DNA of 64,000 bases from NCBI RefSeq assembly GCF_002211105.1, contig NZ_JPUA01000034.1, forward strand, positions 608,053 to 672,052, in the 5' to 3' direction. Under the pieces are notes generated by a model. It made no database searches and was not told where the DNA came from. It saw only the letters and a list, made by a program, of their open reading frames with translations. Origin of the DNA: Halomonas campaniensis. Its GTDB lineage: Bacteria; Pseudomonadota; Gammaproteobacteria; Pseudomonadales; Halomonadaceae. The translations under genes were made by a program, and so were the position numbers. Positions 18,115 to 26,573 of the stretch are shown one piece after another. Within the stretch, counting starts at the first letter, position 1. Each line of letters starts with the position of its first letter.

Positions 18115-18360
18115 ATGCACGCTACTGAAGTGACTAAATCCACCCGAAAACCAACGAACCTATCGCTAGATAGTGCGCTTCTTAAAGAGGCAAAAAGCTT
18201 GGGAATCAATGTCTCACGATCCGCAGAGGCAGGGATTGCGGAAGCTGTGAAGCGGCATAAGCAGGAGAAGTGGCTGGAAGACAATGCCAGCGCCCTGGCA
18301 AGCTCGAACGCATACGTGGAAGCTAACGGTTTGCCTCTCGCACGGCACCGTCAGTTCTGA
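18115..18360 (+). CDS. ccdA: CcdA antitoxin
   Basis: 81 residues. N-terminal ribbon-helix-helix (RKPTNLSLDSALLKEAKSLGINVSRSAEAGIAEAVKRH), then the toxin-binding tail with the family motif EKWLEDNASALASSNAYVEANGLPLARHRQF. It neutralises CcdB and represses the operon. Stop overlaps the ccdB ATG. Confidence 0.95.
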   Translation: MHATEVTKSTRKPTNLSLDSALLKEAKSLGINVSRSAEAGIAEAVKRHKQEKWLEDNASALASSNAYVEANGLPLARHRQF

Positions 18361-18659
18361 TGGCTCGTTTCGACGTTTTTGAAAATGAGGGTGGAATTGG
18401 CTATTTGCTGGACGTTCAGTCAGACCTTCTCAGCGGCTTGAACACCCGCGTTGTCGTACCGCTGTTGCCCAAATCTACCGCGCCGGCCCCTGCCCAACGG
18501 TTGAATCCTGTATTTAGCATTGAGGGTCAGGAGCTAGTAATGGCCACTCAGTATATGGCGGCTGTACCCGAAGGCGAATTGCGCTCTGGCGTTGGTAGCC
18601 TTGCTGAGAAGCAGGATGAAATCTCTGTGGCGTTGGACATGTTGTTTTTGGGCTTTTGA
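18360..18659 (+). CDS. ccdB: CcdB gyrase toxin
   Basis: 99 residues. MARFDVFEN start, GYLLDVQSDLLSGLNTRVVVPLLP core and the C-terminal helix are those of CcdB, which poisons GyrA. The terminal tripeptide is LGF where F-plasmid CcdB has WGI, so gyrase affinity could differ. Directly coupled to ccdA. Confidence 0.93.
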   Translation: MARFDVFENEGGIGYLLDVQSDLLSGLNTRVVVPLLPKSTAPAPAQRLNPVFSIEGQELVMATQYMAAVPEGELRSGVGSLAEKQDEISVALDMLFLGF

Positions 18660-18785
18660 TGCAAGAGGCCATAATTTTCAGTAACGTGCTGCATGTGCTA
18701 GCTCTGCTCGTTAATAGTCGCAAAACAGTGTGCAACATCCAGGTCTTTGAATAACACTCCAGCCATAGAATCAATAAATACGCTT

Positions 18786-18887
18786 AGCTTGGGTGCCAGC
18801 TCCTTTTCGCCCGCACTGCTGGTACTGCTTACGGCAACACTGCTGGTGGTATTGGGTGCACGGCGGCATGGTTTCTCCGTTTTATAA
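18786..18887 (+). pseudogene. C-terminal fragment of a membrane transporter
   Basis: The last 33 codons of a frame read SLGASSFSPALLVLLTATLLVVLGARRHG..., like the end of the last helix of an MFS drug/nucleoside exporter. No upstream coding homology is visible. Nothing else is seen in 18660-18920. Confidence 0.35.
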
Positions 18888-18920
18888 TAAGTAAACAGGA
18901 CGACACTCTTCGTAAGAATC

Positions 18921-19802
18921 CTAGCTGCGTTGTTGCGTCCGATACGCTGTAGGGCTGACCCCTATCTCTGCACGGAAGCGGTTGCTGAAATGGCTACTGG
19001 AGCCAAAACCGCACTGCAGCGCGATCTCAGTCATATTTAGCGAAGTTTCCGCCAACAAGTGTCGCGCCCGGGTAAGGCGACGGTGCAACACATAACGATG
19101 GGGCGGGTAGCCAGTGGTCTGTTTGAACATACGGGCGAAGTGGTAGTCGCTTAGGCCAGTGATGCCCGCCATGTCTTTCAGTGTGAGCGGTTGGTTCAGG
19201 TGATGCTCGATAAACTCCACCACTCGTTTTAATTGCCAAGTAGGCAGTCCACCCGTCGGGCGTAGAGTCGGCAGACGGCGCTGGCTGTAGTGGCGTAGGG
19301 TGTGTATCAATGCCGTTTGGGTGGCGGAATCCAGCGCTAATTGATCCAGCGGGTCTTGCCAGTTGCTCTGCCCAAGGGTGGTGCAAAACAGCTGAGTGAG
19401 CAGGGCGTCCTCGGCAAAGTCGATTTCGTCCAGTTGTACACGTTGGCCATCTTTATCCCATACCTGTTCGATCAACTGGCTCAGGTGAGTGTCGCTGAAA
19501 TAGAAATGCAGATGTGAGATAGGCCCGCGTACTTCCCAATTGGTGTCCAGGTTGGCGGGCATTAAACACACGCTGTTGCTGGTCGCGCTGGCAATGGTTT
19601 GTGAACCCTGCCAGCGCAGGGAGTTCTCTGCACCGTTAAGATAAACGCTCAGAGTGTGGTGGTTTGAGTGAATGTTCTCAATACGGTCTTTTAAGTTACT
19701 CCAACGTGCCAGCGCCATGCCATTTTTTAGCTGGGTGCTACTCACAAGACGCGCCTGCGTCTGCTTCATCCTGGGATAGTGGTTCAAAGTGTCGGTGAAC
19801 AT
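18921..19802 (-). CDS. AraC-family regulator
   Basis: 293 residues. N-terminal sensor-like region, C-terminal double helix-turn-helix (LTLKDMAGITGLSDYHFARMFKQTTGYPPHRY, MTEIALQCGFGSSSHFSNRFRAEIGVSP). AGGAGC precedes the ATG. Divergent from the EamA gene at 19971 across 168 bases, the likely target. Confidence 0.88.
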   Translation of the reverse strand: MFTDTLNHYPRMKQTQARLVSSTQLKNGMALARWSNLKDRIENIHSNHHTLSVYLNGAENSLRWQGSQTIASATSNSVCLMPANLDTNWEVRGPISHLHFYFSDTHLSQLIEQVWDKDGQRVQLDEIDFAEDALLTQLFCTTLGQSNWQDPLDQLALDSATQTALIHTLRHYSQRRLPTLRPTGGLPTWQLKRVVEFIEHHLNQPLTLKDMAGITGLSDYHFARMFKQTTGYPPHRYVLHRRLTRARHLLAETSLNMTEIALQCGFGSSSHFSNRFRAEIGVSPTAYRTQQRS

Positions 19803-19970
19803 GGGCAGCTCCTGGAACTGCGTTAACAGTACTCAGGCTCAGTACGAAACTCAATCCAACGAACCACTCAACCGCAAGAATAGACAAACTGGCGCAATCG
19901 CGGGCAAGCCAGCCAGTCGGGGGTGAGCCGACACTATGGCTGACACTAACGACTCTGGGAATGGCGAGCC

Positions 19971-20867
19971 ATGAATAGCTTTTTGTATATCTCAACGGTT
20001 CTGATCTGGGGCTCGACCTGGCTGGCTATTGCCTGGCAAGTGGGCGACGTGGCAGTGCCGGTCTCGGTATTCTATCGTTTTCTCATCGCCGCGCTGCTGT
20101 TGTTAGCCGGGCTTACGTTGCTTCGCCGGCGCCAGGCTCTGCAGGCCAGGGATCATCTTTTCTGCCTAGTGCAGGGTGGCTGTGTGTTTGGCCTGAATTT
20201 CTACTGCTTCTATACCGCTGCGGGTTATCTCCCCAGCGGCCTGATTGCTATCCTGTTTTCGATGTCGATACTGTTTAACGCGGCCAATGGCTACCTATTC
20301 TTTCGTACACCGGTTCCGCGGGTATTTTACCTGGCGTTGGCCCTTGGTCTGCCGGGCATGGCACTGATTTTCTGGCAGGATCTGGTCACCGTTGAAGCTA
20401 CATGGGGACTACTGGGCGCCATTGGCTTGGCGTTGCTGGGTACTTACGGGTTTTCGCTGGGTAACATGGTGTCAGTCAGACACCAGCGCCGCGGTCTGCA
20501 AATCAACACCACCAACGCCTTTGCCATGCTGTATGGGGGGATGTTGATGGGGTTGATTGCCTGGGTTCAGGGGGCCAGTTTCAGCCTGCCAGCGGAACCG
20601 ATATATCTAGGTGCCCTGGTTTATTTAGCCGTAATAGGATCGGTGGGAGGCTTTGGCGCCTACTTTATGCTGGTTGGCCGTATTGGGGCCGGTAAAGCGG
20701 CCTACGCTACGGTACTGTTTCCTTTGGTCGCGCTGGCACTGTCAACGGTATTCGAGGGTTACCAGTGGCATGCGGATGCACTTATAGGGTTAGCAATGAT
20801 TGTGAGTGGCAACCTGCTGATGTTTAACGCCCATCGTTGGGTCTGGCGGTGGCGGCAGCCTGTTTAG
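19971..20867 (+). CDS. EamA-family transporter
   Basis: 298 residues, two five-helix EamA repeats, opening with the family phrase STVLIWGSTWLAIAWQ. Inner-membrane metabolite exporter of unknown substrate. Divergent AraC gene upstream. A 59-base piece of its middle is found again at 35987-36045. Confidence 0.87.
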   Translation: MNSFLYISTVLIWGSTWLAIAWQVGDVAVPVSVFYRFLIAALLLLAGLTLLRRRQALQARDHLFCLVQGGCVFGLNFYCFYTAAGYLPSGLIAILFSMSILFNAANGYLFFRTPVPRVFYLALALGLPGMALIFWQDLVTVEATWGLLGAIGLALLGTYGFSLGNMVSVRHQRRGLQINTTNAFAMLYGGMLMGLIAWVQGASFSLPAEPIYLGALVYLAVIGSVGGFGAYFMLVGRIGAGKAAYATVLFPLVALALSTVFEGYQWHADALIGLAMIVSGNLLMFNAHRWVWRWRQPV

Positions 20868-20920
20868 TGACGAATAAAGAGGTCTCTGCATTTAAGTTAC
20901 TGTGGTGGGAGGCTACGAAA

Positions 20921-21011
20921 CTGTGCTCCAGGTATGCCTTAAAGCCGGATCCAAGGAGGAACTTTGATCCTTCTATTTATATGCAGCTAAAACAGGCCAC
21001 GTAGCCCGACC
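20921..21011 (+). pseudogene. 5' remnant of a duplicated phosphatase-like gene
   Basis: These 91 bases align without gaps to 32807-32897, the promoter-proximal end of the intact gene at 32849. The same TTG start and leader are visible, giving MILLFICS-stop-NRPRSPT, a stop codon inside the CX5R loop. Homology ends before the DUF6064 gene. Confidence 0.75.
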
Positions 21012-21036
21012 CGTTAACGGCACCGGAGCTGCATTT

Positions 21037-21714
21037 TTATCCCTTGCCCTTGGATCTTATGTTTTTCCAAACCAACCCAACCAGCGCAATCACCAACACG
21101 GCGAACAGCGTTGTTGCGCCCGCCGAACCCAATACCTGCAGGGTCAGGCCTGACACGACCAGCCAGAGCGTGGGAATGATGGCGGCGACCCAGAGGGCGA
21201 ACCCCCGTAGCAGAATAAGCACCAGGCCAAGCGTGGTCACCGCCGTGGGGTCGGCGTGGATGCCGAAGACTTCTGCCTGAAACCAGGAACCGCCGTTCAG
21301 CGGCGCCATCAGCGGCATGATGATCAGACCGAAGAGGGTGATGGCGATGCCTATAGCAACCGGTGGGTTTGTTGCGCGTGCTGCGTTATCCATTCCCCAT
21401 CCCGTCAGCGCCATCACTACCAGCAGCCCGGCCTGGGTGATGAAAGCGTAGCCAACATAGCCCCCGGCCCAGTTGAGCTCTGTATAGCGCTGAAAGAAAA
21501 ACGCCACGGCGACAAAGGCCCAGAGCGGGGCGGGTAGCAGGCAGGAGAGTCGCGTGCGGTGTGTCAGCGCCAGCACAAGGGGGGCGGCGCCCAGGGCGAG
21601 GGTCAGTAATTGCAGCGGCCAGAAGGTTTCGCCCATGCGTTCCATCAGGCGAAAGTACACCTCCGCCGTGAAGGGAATAAAGTCCTGTAGCCGGTAACTT
21701 GTCCAGGCGTTCAT
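21037..21714 (-). CDS. DUF6064-family membrane protein
   Basis: 225 residues, six to seven hydrophobic helices, start MNAWTSYRLQDFIPFTAEVYFRL as in DUF6064 proteins. Inner membrane. The ATG overlaps the stop of the aldo/keto reductase gene (ATGA). Function unknown. Last gene of a four-gene minus-strand operon. Confidence 0.75.
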   Translation of the reverse strand: MNAWTSYRLQDFIPFTAEVYFRLMERMGETFWPLQLLTLALGAAPLVLALTHRTRLSCLLPAPLWAFVAVAFFFQRYTELNWAGGYVGYAFITQAGLLVVMALTGWGMDNAARATNPPVAIGIAITLFGLIIMPLMAPLNGGSWFQAEVFGIHADPTAVTTLGLVLILLRGFALWVAAIIPTLWLVVSGLTLQVLGSAGATTLFAVLVIALVGLVWKNIRSKGKG

Positions 21715-22658
21715 AGCGACTCGATATAGTCAGCCATCCGCTGCCGGGCATCGGCCGAGGGTATAGGGGAGTGGCCGGCGCGCATGTTTTCGTGCATGTG
21801 CTCGACCTGGGTGGTGGCGGGTATCGCGCAGGTGATCGCCGGGTGGCTGACGATGAATTTCAGCAGGAAGTCCGCCCAGGTTGTGCAGCCGCATTCCTCG
21901 TTGGCCCACTCGGGCAATGCCGCGTCACGCTGCTTGAGATGCTTGATCAGGCTGCCGCCATCGTAAGGCCGGTTGGCGATCACGCCGATGCCTCGTTCTT
22001 CCGCCAGGGGCAGCAGCCGGTTTTCGGCCTCGCGGTGGGTGATGTTGTAGGTGAGCTGAACAAAGTCGATATCCTCAGACGACATGATCTGCTCGATTTC
22101 GCTGTGGCGGCGACCGTGGGAGGTGGTAATGCCGACATGGCCGATAACGCCTTCGGCCTTCATTTCCTGCAGCGCGGCCAGGTGCTCGCGCCAGTCCGTC
22201 AGGTTGTGCACCTGCACCAGGTCGAAGTGATCCACCGTCCAGCGGTCTTTCAGCTCCGCCACCTGCTCTCGGGCGGTGCCACCGGCGGGGCTCCAGACCT
22301 TCTCGGCGGAAAACAGGCTGTCGGGCGTGCCGAGTTGTTGCAGGGCATAGCCCATCACATCTGGCGCCGAGCCATACATAGGCGAAGAGTCGATTAGGCC
22401 GCCGCCATGCTCGAAAAAGGCCTTCACTACCTTGGTGCGCGCGTCGAGCAACTTCGGATCACTGCCAACGTTGAAGGTGCGCCAGGTGCCCATGCCGATC
22501 ACGGGCAGTGTTTTATCAGTACTTGCAAAAGCCTTCTGACGCATCCCACCCGTGTTGGCAAGCAGCGGCACGCTTGGCAACATCGTGGCGGCCAGCGTGG
22601 CGCCGATGAGCGTAAGGCTTTCTCGGCGCGTGATGCGATGCTTGATGAGATAGCTCAT
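21711..22658 (-). CDS. Tat-exported aldo/keto reductase
   Basis: About 315 residues. N-terminal twin-arginine signal (ITRRESLTLIGATLAATMLP...) followed by an AKR barrel: GMGTWRTFNVG, GLIDSSPMYGSAPDVMG (catalytic Asp/Tyr), LFSAEKVW (Lys), DLVQVHNL (His). So an NADPH-type fold that appears to be folded in the cytosol and exported. Start at 22658 has GGAG eight bases upstream and overlaps the preceding stop as ATGA; a start at 22676 is less likely. Substrate unknown. Confidence 0.82.
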   Translation of the reverse strand: MSYLIKHRITRRESLTLIGATLAATMLPSVPLLANTGGMRQKAFASTDKTLPVIGMGTWRTFNVGSDPKLLDARTKVVKAFFEHGGGLIDSSPMYGSAPDVMGYALQQLGTPDSLFSAEKVWSPAGGTAREQVAELKDRWTVDHFDLVQVHNLTDWREHLAALQEMKAEGVIGHVGITTSHGRRHSEIEQIMSSEDIDFVQLTYNITHREAENRLLPLAEERGIGVIANRPYDGGSLIKHLKQRDAALPEWANEECGCTTWADFLLKFIVSHPAITCAIPATTQVEHMHENMRAGHSPIPSADARQRMADYIESL

Positions 22659-23065
22659 AGCGGCCGCTCCTTCCATTTTTTGGGGATCGGCACCGTGGCC
22701 GCCAACACCAGCACAAAGCAGGTCAATACAAACACCTTATTTACAAACCAGTTGGTACGCCAGATCGACCACTCGGGGTCATTGAGAAAGCGCACGAACA
22801 GGGTGCCGATAATAAGGATTTCAATGACGGACATTCCCACCGCCAATGCACGGGTATAGCTGGGCTGTTTGAGCAGCACCCAGCCTAGCCAGACGTGCGC
22901 CAGTGGCCATAGATCCCAATAGATATACCGCGCCCAGGGCTCGCCGTATGCCAGCGCATAGCCAACGGGGAAGAGGTATTTGATGAACAGCGTCCACGCC
23001 GCGAGGATAAACAGCAGGTGGGCGAGAAAGCGGATCCAGGCATTGGGTGGGGCGGGCAGTGACAT
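22655..23065 (-). CDS. Small integral membrane protein
   Basis: 136 residues with about four helices (LAHLLFILAAWTLFIKYLF, YWDLWPLAHVWLGWVLL, ALAVGMSVIEILIIGTLFV, VFVLTCFVLVLAATV). No family recognised. Lies between the two aldo/keto reductase genes, 37 bases after the first and overlapping the second, so part of the same operon. It may anchor or supply electrons to the exported reductase, which is speculation. Confidence 0.65.
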   Translation of the reverse strand: MSLPAPPNAWIRFLAHLLFILAAWTLFIKYLFPVGYALAYGEPWARYIYWDLWPLAHVWLGWVLLKQPSYTRALAVGMSVIEILIIGTLFVRFLNDPEWSIWRTNWFVNKVFVLTCFVLVLAATVPIPKKWKERPL

Positions 23066-23102
23066 GGCATCGCTCCAGTGCTGGGCCGTTGACGGCCTGG
23101 CC

Positions 23103-23924
23103 TTACACCATCTGTAAGGACTGCTTGCGTGTTGGCGGAGGAAAGGCGGTGTCGATCTGAGCCAGGTCATCGTCGTCGAGTCTGACGGTATCTGCCTTGG
23201 CGTTCTGTTTGAGGTGATCCAGGTTAACGGCTTTGGGAATAGCGACCACCCCGGGGTGGCGCAGAGCCCAGGCGAGGGCGACTTGCGCAGTCGTGGCGCT
23301 GTGCTTGTCGGCGATGCGTTGCAGGGTGGCGTCACGCAGTAGCGTGCCGCCTTGGCCGATCGGGCAATAGGCCATGAGCGGCATATTGTGTTGTGCTTGC
23401 CAGTGCAGCAGGTCGTATTCAATGCCGCGCGCTTCGGGGTTGTAGAGCACTTGATTGGTGGCGCAAGCGGGCGCGTCGAGCTCTGCCAAGTCGCCAATGT
23501 CGAAGTTCGACACGCCCCAGCGCAGGATCTTGCCCTGCTCGCGTAGCCGCTCAAAAGCTTCCACTGTCTCATTCAGCGGGTACTGGCCGCGCCAGTGCAG
23601 CAGGTAGAGATCGATAGTGTCGGTGCCCAATCGGCGCAGGCTGCGCTCACAGGCGGCTTGAACACCCTGGGTGCTGGCGTTGTGGGGGTAGACCTTGCTG
23701 ACCAGATACACCTCATCGCGCCGGCCACGAATCGCTTGGCCAACGACCTCTTCAGCGCCGCCCTCGGCATACATCTCGGCGGTATCGATCAGCGTCATGC
23801 CCAGATTCAGGCCTTCACGCAGCGCCCTGACCTCAGCCTGCCGCTGCCCGGTATCCTCACCCATATGCCAGGTGCCCTGGCCGATACGGGGTACGCTTAC
23901 GCCGCCTAGCTCAATCGTCTGCAT
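23103..23924 (-). CDS. Cytosolic aldo/keto reductase
   Basis: 273 residues. Full AKR barrel: GQGTWHMGED, MTLIDTAEMYAEGGAEEVVG (Asp/Tyr), YLVSKVYP (Lys), DLYLLHWRG (His), and the C-terminal NADPH-binding VAIPKAVNLDHLKQNA. Close to YeaE/2,5-diketogluconate-reductase types. No signal peptide. Start MQTIEL at 23924 has AGGAG upstream. First gene of the four-gene operon. Confidence 0.88.
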   Translation of the reverse strand: MQTIELGGVSVPRIGQGTWHMGEDTGQRQAEVRALREGLNLGMTLIDTAEMYAEGGAEEVVGQAIRGRRDEVYLVSKVYPHNASTQGVQAACERSLRRLGTDTIDLYLLHWRGQYPLNETVEAFERLREQGKILRWGVSNFDIGDLAELDAPACATNQVLYNPEARGIEYDLLHWQAQHNMPLMAYCPIGQGGTLLRDATLQRIADKHSATTAQVALAWALRHPGVVAIPKAVNLDHLKQNAKADTVRLDDDDLAQIDTAFPPPTRKQSLQMV

Positions 23925-24110
23925 ATTGCTATCTCCTGCTATGATGCAGCTCTGACAGCCCACATCCATCGCAGTTCATAGACTTAAAAACTGCACCTTG
24001 CGCAAACCTGCTTTCTGCGTCGTACAGCTTGAGGAAGTGCGTTTTGTCATCCAGCTTATCGGTAACTTAATCACCAAAGATAAGCGGCGTTAAATACCTT
24101 TAGGAGTTCT

Positions 24111-24398
24111 ATGATTAGGCTCGAAGTCGCGGCATTAGCTACTGGTTTAGCAAGTGTTGTAGTTGCTTTGTTCATCCCTCTTATCTGGAGTGTGTTCCCC
24201 GAAATAATGCGCACCTATTTCCTCGGTGGCGAGCCAGGGGCAGTGGTCGTTGGATTCGGTGTTTTAGTTGGGATAGTAGGAAGTATGCTGTTCGTTATAA
24301 ACCTATTTCGCAGGCAGTTTACTCTGTGGTGGGTTAGGTTGTTAACGGTGTTGGCCCTCTACTTGGGTTTAGCCACCGCGGGTGCAACCGGAATTTAA
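24111..24398 (+). CDS. Small membrane protein
   Basis: 95 residues, three hydrophobic helices, no recognised family. Good TAGGAG before the ATG. Stands alone between the reductase operon and the biosynthetic operon. Confidence 0.6.
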   Translation: MIRLEVAALATGLASVVVALFIPLIWSVFPEIMRTYFLGGEPGAVVVGFGVLVGIVGSMLFVINLFRRQFTLWWVRLLTVLALYLGLATAGATGI

Positions 24399-24570
24399 CA
24401 AATGTAAGCATCAGGCAGCTATCCGCCCATCACGAACCACTTTAAGGGTGTGATTAGTTCTCCTTTACGCACCCTGCCAGGTTAACCATAAATTGCGCAC
24501 CGTCTAATTTCTAATTGATTGATATTAATCTTTATTAGAGTATGAGAGCGAATCGGTTTGAAATGGACAT

Positions 24571-25566
24571 ATGATTAGCAACTTCACGATTGCCGGGTGG
24601 GGCAGTTATCGCCCTCGTATCCAGCAAACTTCGCGCTCCCTGGACGAACGCCAAGGGCACCCTCCTGGCTGGACTGAACGCCAGTTCGGCATCGCCACGC
24701 GTCATGTTGCGAGTGAGGATGAGACCACCTCAATGATGGCGACCGAGGCCGCCCGCGAGGCGCTGAACCGCGCAGGCTGGGGCAACTCGCCGCCCGACGT
24801 CATCATCGGCGGTTGCGGCGTTATGGAGCAACCGATTCCGTCTACAGCCGCTTTAGTCCAGAACCGTCTCGGCTTTGGCCAGTCCGGCGTGCCTAGCTTT
24901 GACGTTAACCAGACCTGTTTATCCTTTATGGTGGCGCTGGATATCGCCGCCATGGGCATTGCTTGTGGACGCTGGCGGCGCGCGCTGGTGTTCTCTAGCG
25001 ACATCGCGTCGGCAGGGCTTAACCCTGAGGAGCCGAAAACGCGCTCCATCTTTGGCGATGGTGCGGCGGCACTGGCGATTGAGGCGACGTCAGACCCAAC
25101 CTGCGGAATGCGTTCAAGCGTTTCGGTCACCCATGGTGCTCACCACGCGCTAGCGCAGCTTCGCGCGGGCGGCACAAAGTTGCGCATCGCTGAAGGTTAC
25201 CAGGCGCTGGTCGCCGGATCCTATTTCGAGATGGACGCCTTTGGCATCTTCAAGGCTGCTGCCAAAGCGTTGCCTGGCGTCATCGAACGTGCGCTCCAAC
25301 AGGCGGAAATAAGCAAGGATGATCTCGCCTGTGTGATTTGCCACCAGGCGAGTGCGCCAGGGGTCGAGCATATCAAGCGGCTTTTCGCGCCCAATAGTGA
25401 CCGAGTGGTTAATATCTTCCCGAATACCGGTAACCAGATCGCCGCCTCAATCCCGAGCGTGCTCGCCCACGCACTTACGACGGGTGTCGCCAAGCCGGGT
25501 GACTATATCCTGCTGTTGGGCACTGCCGCGGGGATCAGTGCCAGTGCCATGGTGCTCAAGCTATGA
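24571..25566 (+). CDS. 3-oxoacyl-ACP synthase III-type condensing enzyme (KAS III/OleA-like)
   Basis: 331 residues, thiolase fold, catalytic triad C116 (FDVNQTCLSF), H258 (ICHQAS) and N288 (NTGNQIAAS), so predicted active in Claisen condensation of an acyl thioester. The FDxxxxCLxFxxxxDIAA segment resembles OleA more than housekeeping FabH. The residue before PSTA is Ile89, where OleA is expected to have its acid catalyst Glu, so a malonyl-type extender or FabH-like chemistry is possible. First gene of a six-gene operon whose members all overlap. Confidence 0.85.
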   Translation: MISNFTIAGWGSYRPRIQQTSRSLDERQGHPPGWTERQFGIATRHVASEDETTSMMATEAAREALNRAGWGNSPPDVIIGGCGVMEQPIPSTAALVQNRLGFGQSGVPSFDVNQTCLSFMVALDIAAMGIACGRWRRALVFSSDIASAGLNPEEPKTRSIFGDGAAALAIEATSDPTCGMRSSVSVTHGAHHALAQLRAGGTKLRIAEGYQALVAGSYFEMDAFGIFKAAAKALPGVIERALQQAEISKDDLACVICHQASAPGVEHIKRLFAPNSDRVVNIFPNTGNQIAASIPSVLAHALTTGVAKPGDYILLLGTAAGISASAMVLKL

Positions 25567-26573
25567 GTCAACGGCGTATCCTTATCACCGGGGCGACCGG
25601 CGGACTGGGTATAGCGCTGGTGCGCGAGGCGCTAAAGCGCGGGCATGCTGTGCGAGCCACAGGGCGTTCGCAGGCGGCGGTCGAGGCGCTTACGTCACTT
25701 GGCGCGCAGTTCGTTAGGGCGGATCTTACTCACCCAGAAGCTGATTTTCACGGGCTCTTAAAGGGTGCCGATAGCGTGATTCATGCCGCCGCCTTATCGG
25801 CCAGTTGGGGCCCACGACGAGCATTTGAGATTCACAATATTCGTATGACCGAACAACTGCTTGAAGCGGCCAGCCGCTCGGGCGTTGAGCGTTTCGTATT
25901 TGTTTCTTCGCCGTCAATTTTTGCTGCGTATCGTGACCGGATAGCCATCGGCGAGCATGACGGCCCCGCGCTCCAGCCACTTAACCACTACGCACGTACC
26001 AAGCTCGCGGCGGAACGCAGCGTGCTTGCACAGCGGGAAGACGCCCTGGCCTGCTGCGCCATTCGCCCGCGCGCACTGGTGGGGCCGGGCGATCGGGTGA
26101 TCTTGCCCAAGCTGGCCGAACTGGCGGGGCGTGAGCGGATGCCGCTTCCGCGTGGCGGCAGGGGGTTGATTGAGTTGACCGATCTGCGCGACGCCGCATG
26201 GGCCATCTGCGCCGCTGAAGAGCGGGCGGTTGGGCTTGCCGGAAAGGCAATCAATATATCGGGAGGTAGCCCCATTAGGGTACGCGAAGTGGCTGGTAAG
26301 CTCGCCGATGCGTTAGGCAAAACACCGCAGCTTGTCTCACTGCCGGTTGGCTTGGCGCGTGCTATTGCTGTGCTCAGTGAAAACGCTGCGTTGCTGATGC
26401 GCTCCGCCCGCGAGCCGATGTTGACACGTTACAAGCTGGCGACGCTGGCCTACTCTCAGACCTTTGATCTCGAACCTGCTCAACGGTTACTCGGCTACCG
26501 ACCCCATCATGATGCACTGGCGACCCTGCTGGCCGAAGCGCGGCAGCTTGCCACGCAGGAAAAGCAGCCATGA
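25563..26573 (+). CDS. OleD/3-beta-HSD-like NAD(P)-dependent dehydrogenase
   Basis: 336 residues, extended SDR. Cofactor motif GATGGLG (10-16), VSS (114-116) and Y143xxxK147 give a complete catalytic set. HAAALSASWG..., the LRP-like IRPRALVGPGD segment, GKAINISGG and the C-terminal EPARRxxGYxP-like ending follow OleD, the reductase of 2-alkyl-3-ketoacids in olefin and beta-lactone synthesis. ATG overlaps the KAS III stop by four bases. Likely reduces the keto product of gene 1. Confidence 0.83.
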   Translation: MSQRRILITGATGGLGIALVREALKRGHAVRATGRSQAAVEALTSLGAQFVRADLTHPEADFHGLLKGADSVIHAAALSASWGPRRAFEIHNIRMTEQLLEAASRSGVERFVFVSSPSIFAAYRDRIAIGEHDGPALQPLNHYARTKLAAERSVLAQREDALACCAIRPRALVGPGDRVILPKLAELAGRERMPLPRGGRGLIELTDLRDAAWAICAAEERAVGLAGKAINISGGSPIRVREVAGKLADALGKTPQLVSLPVGLARAIAVLSENAALLMRSAREPMLTRYKLATLAYSQTFDLEPAQRLLGYRPHHDALATLLAEARQLATQEKQP

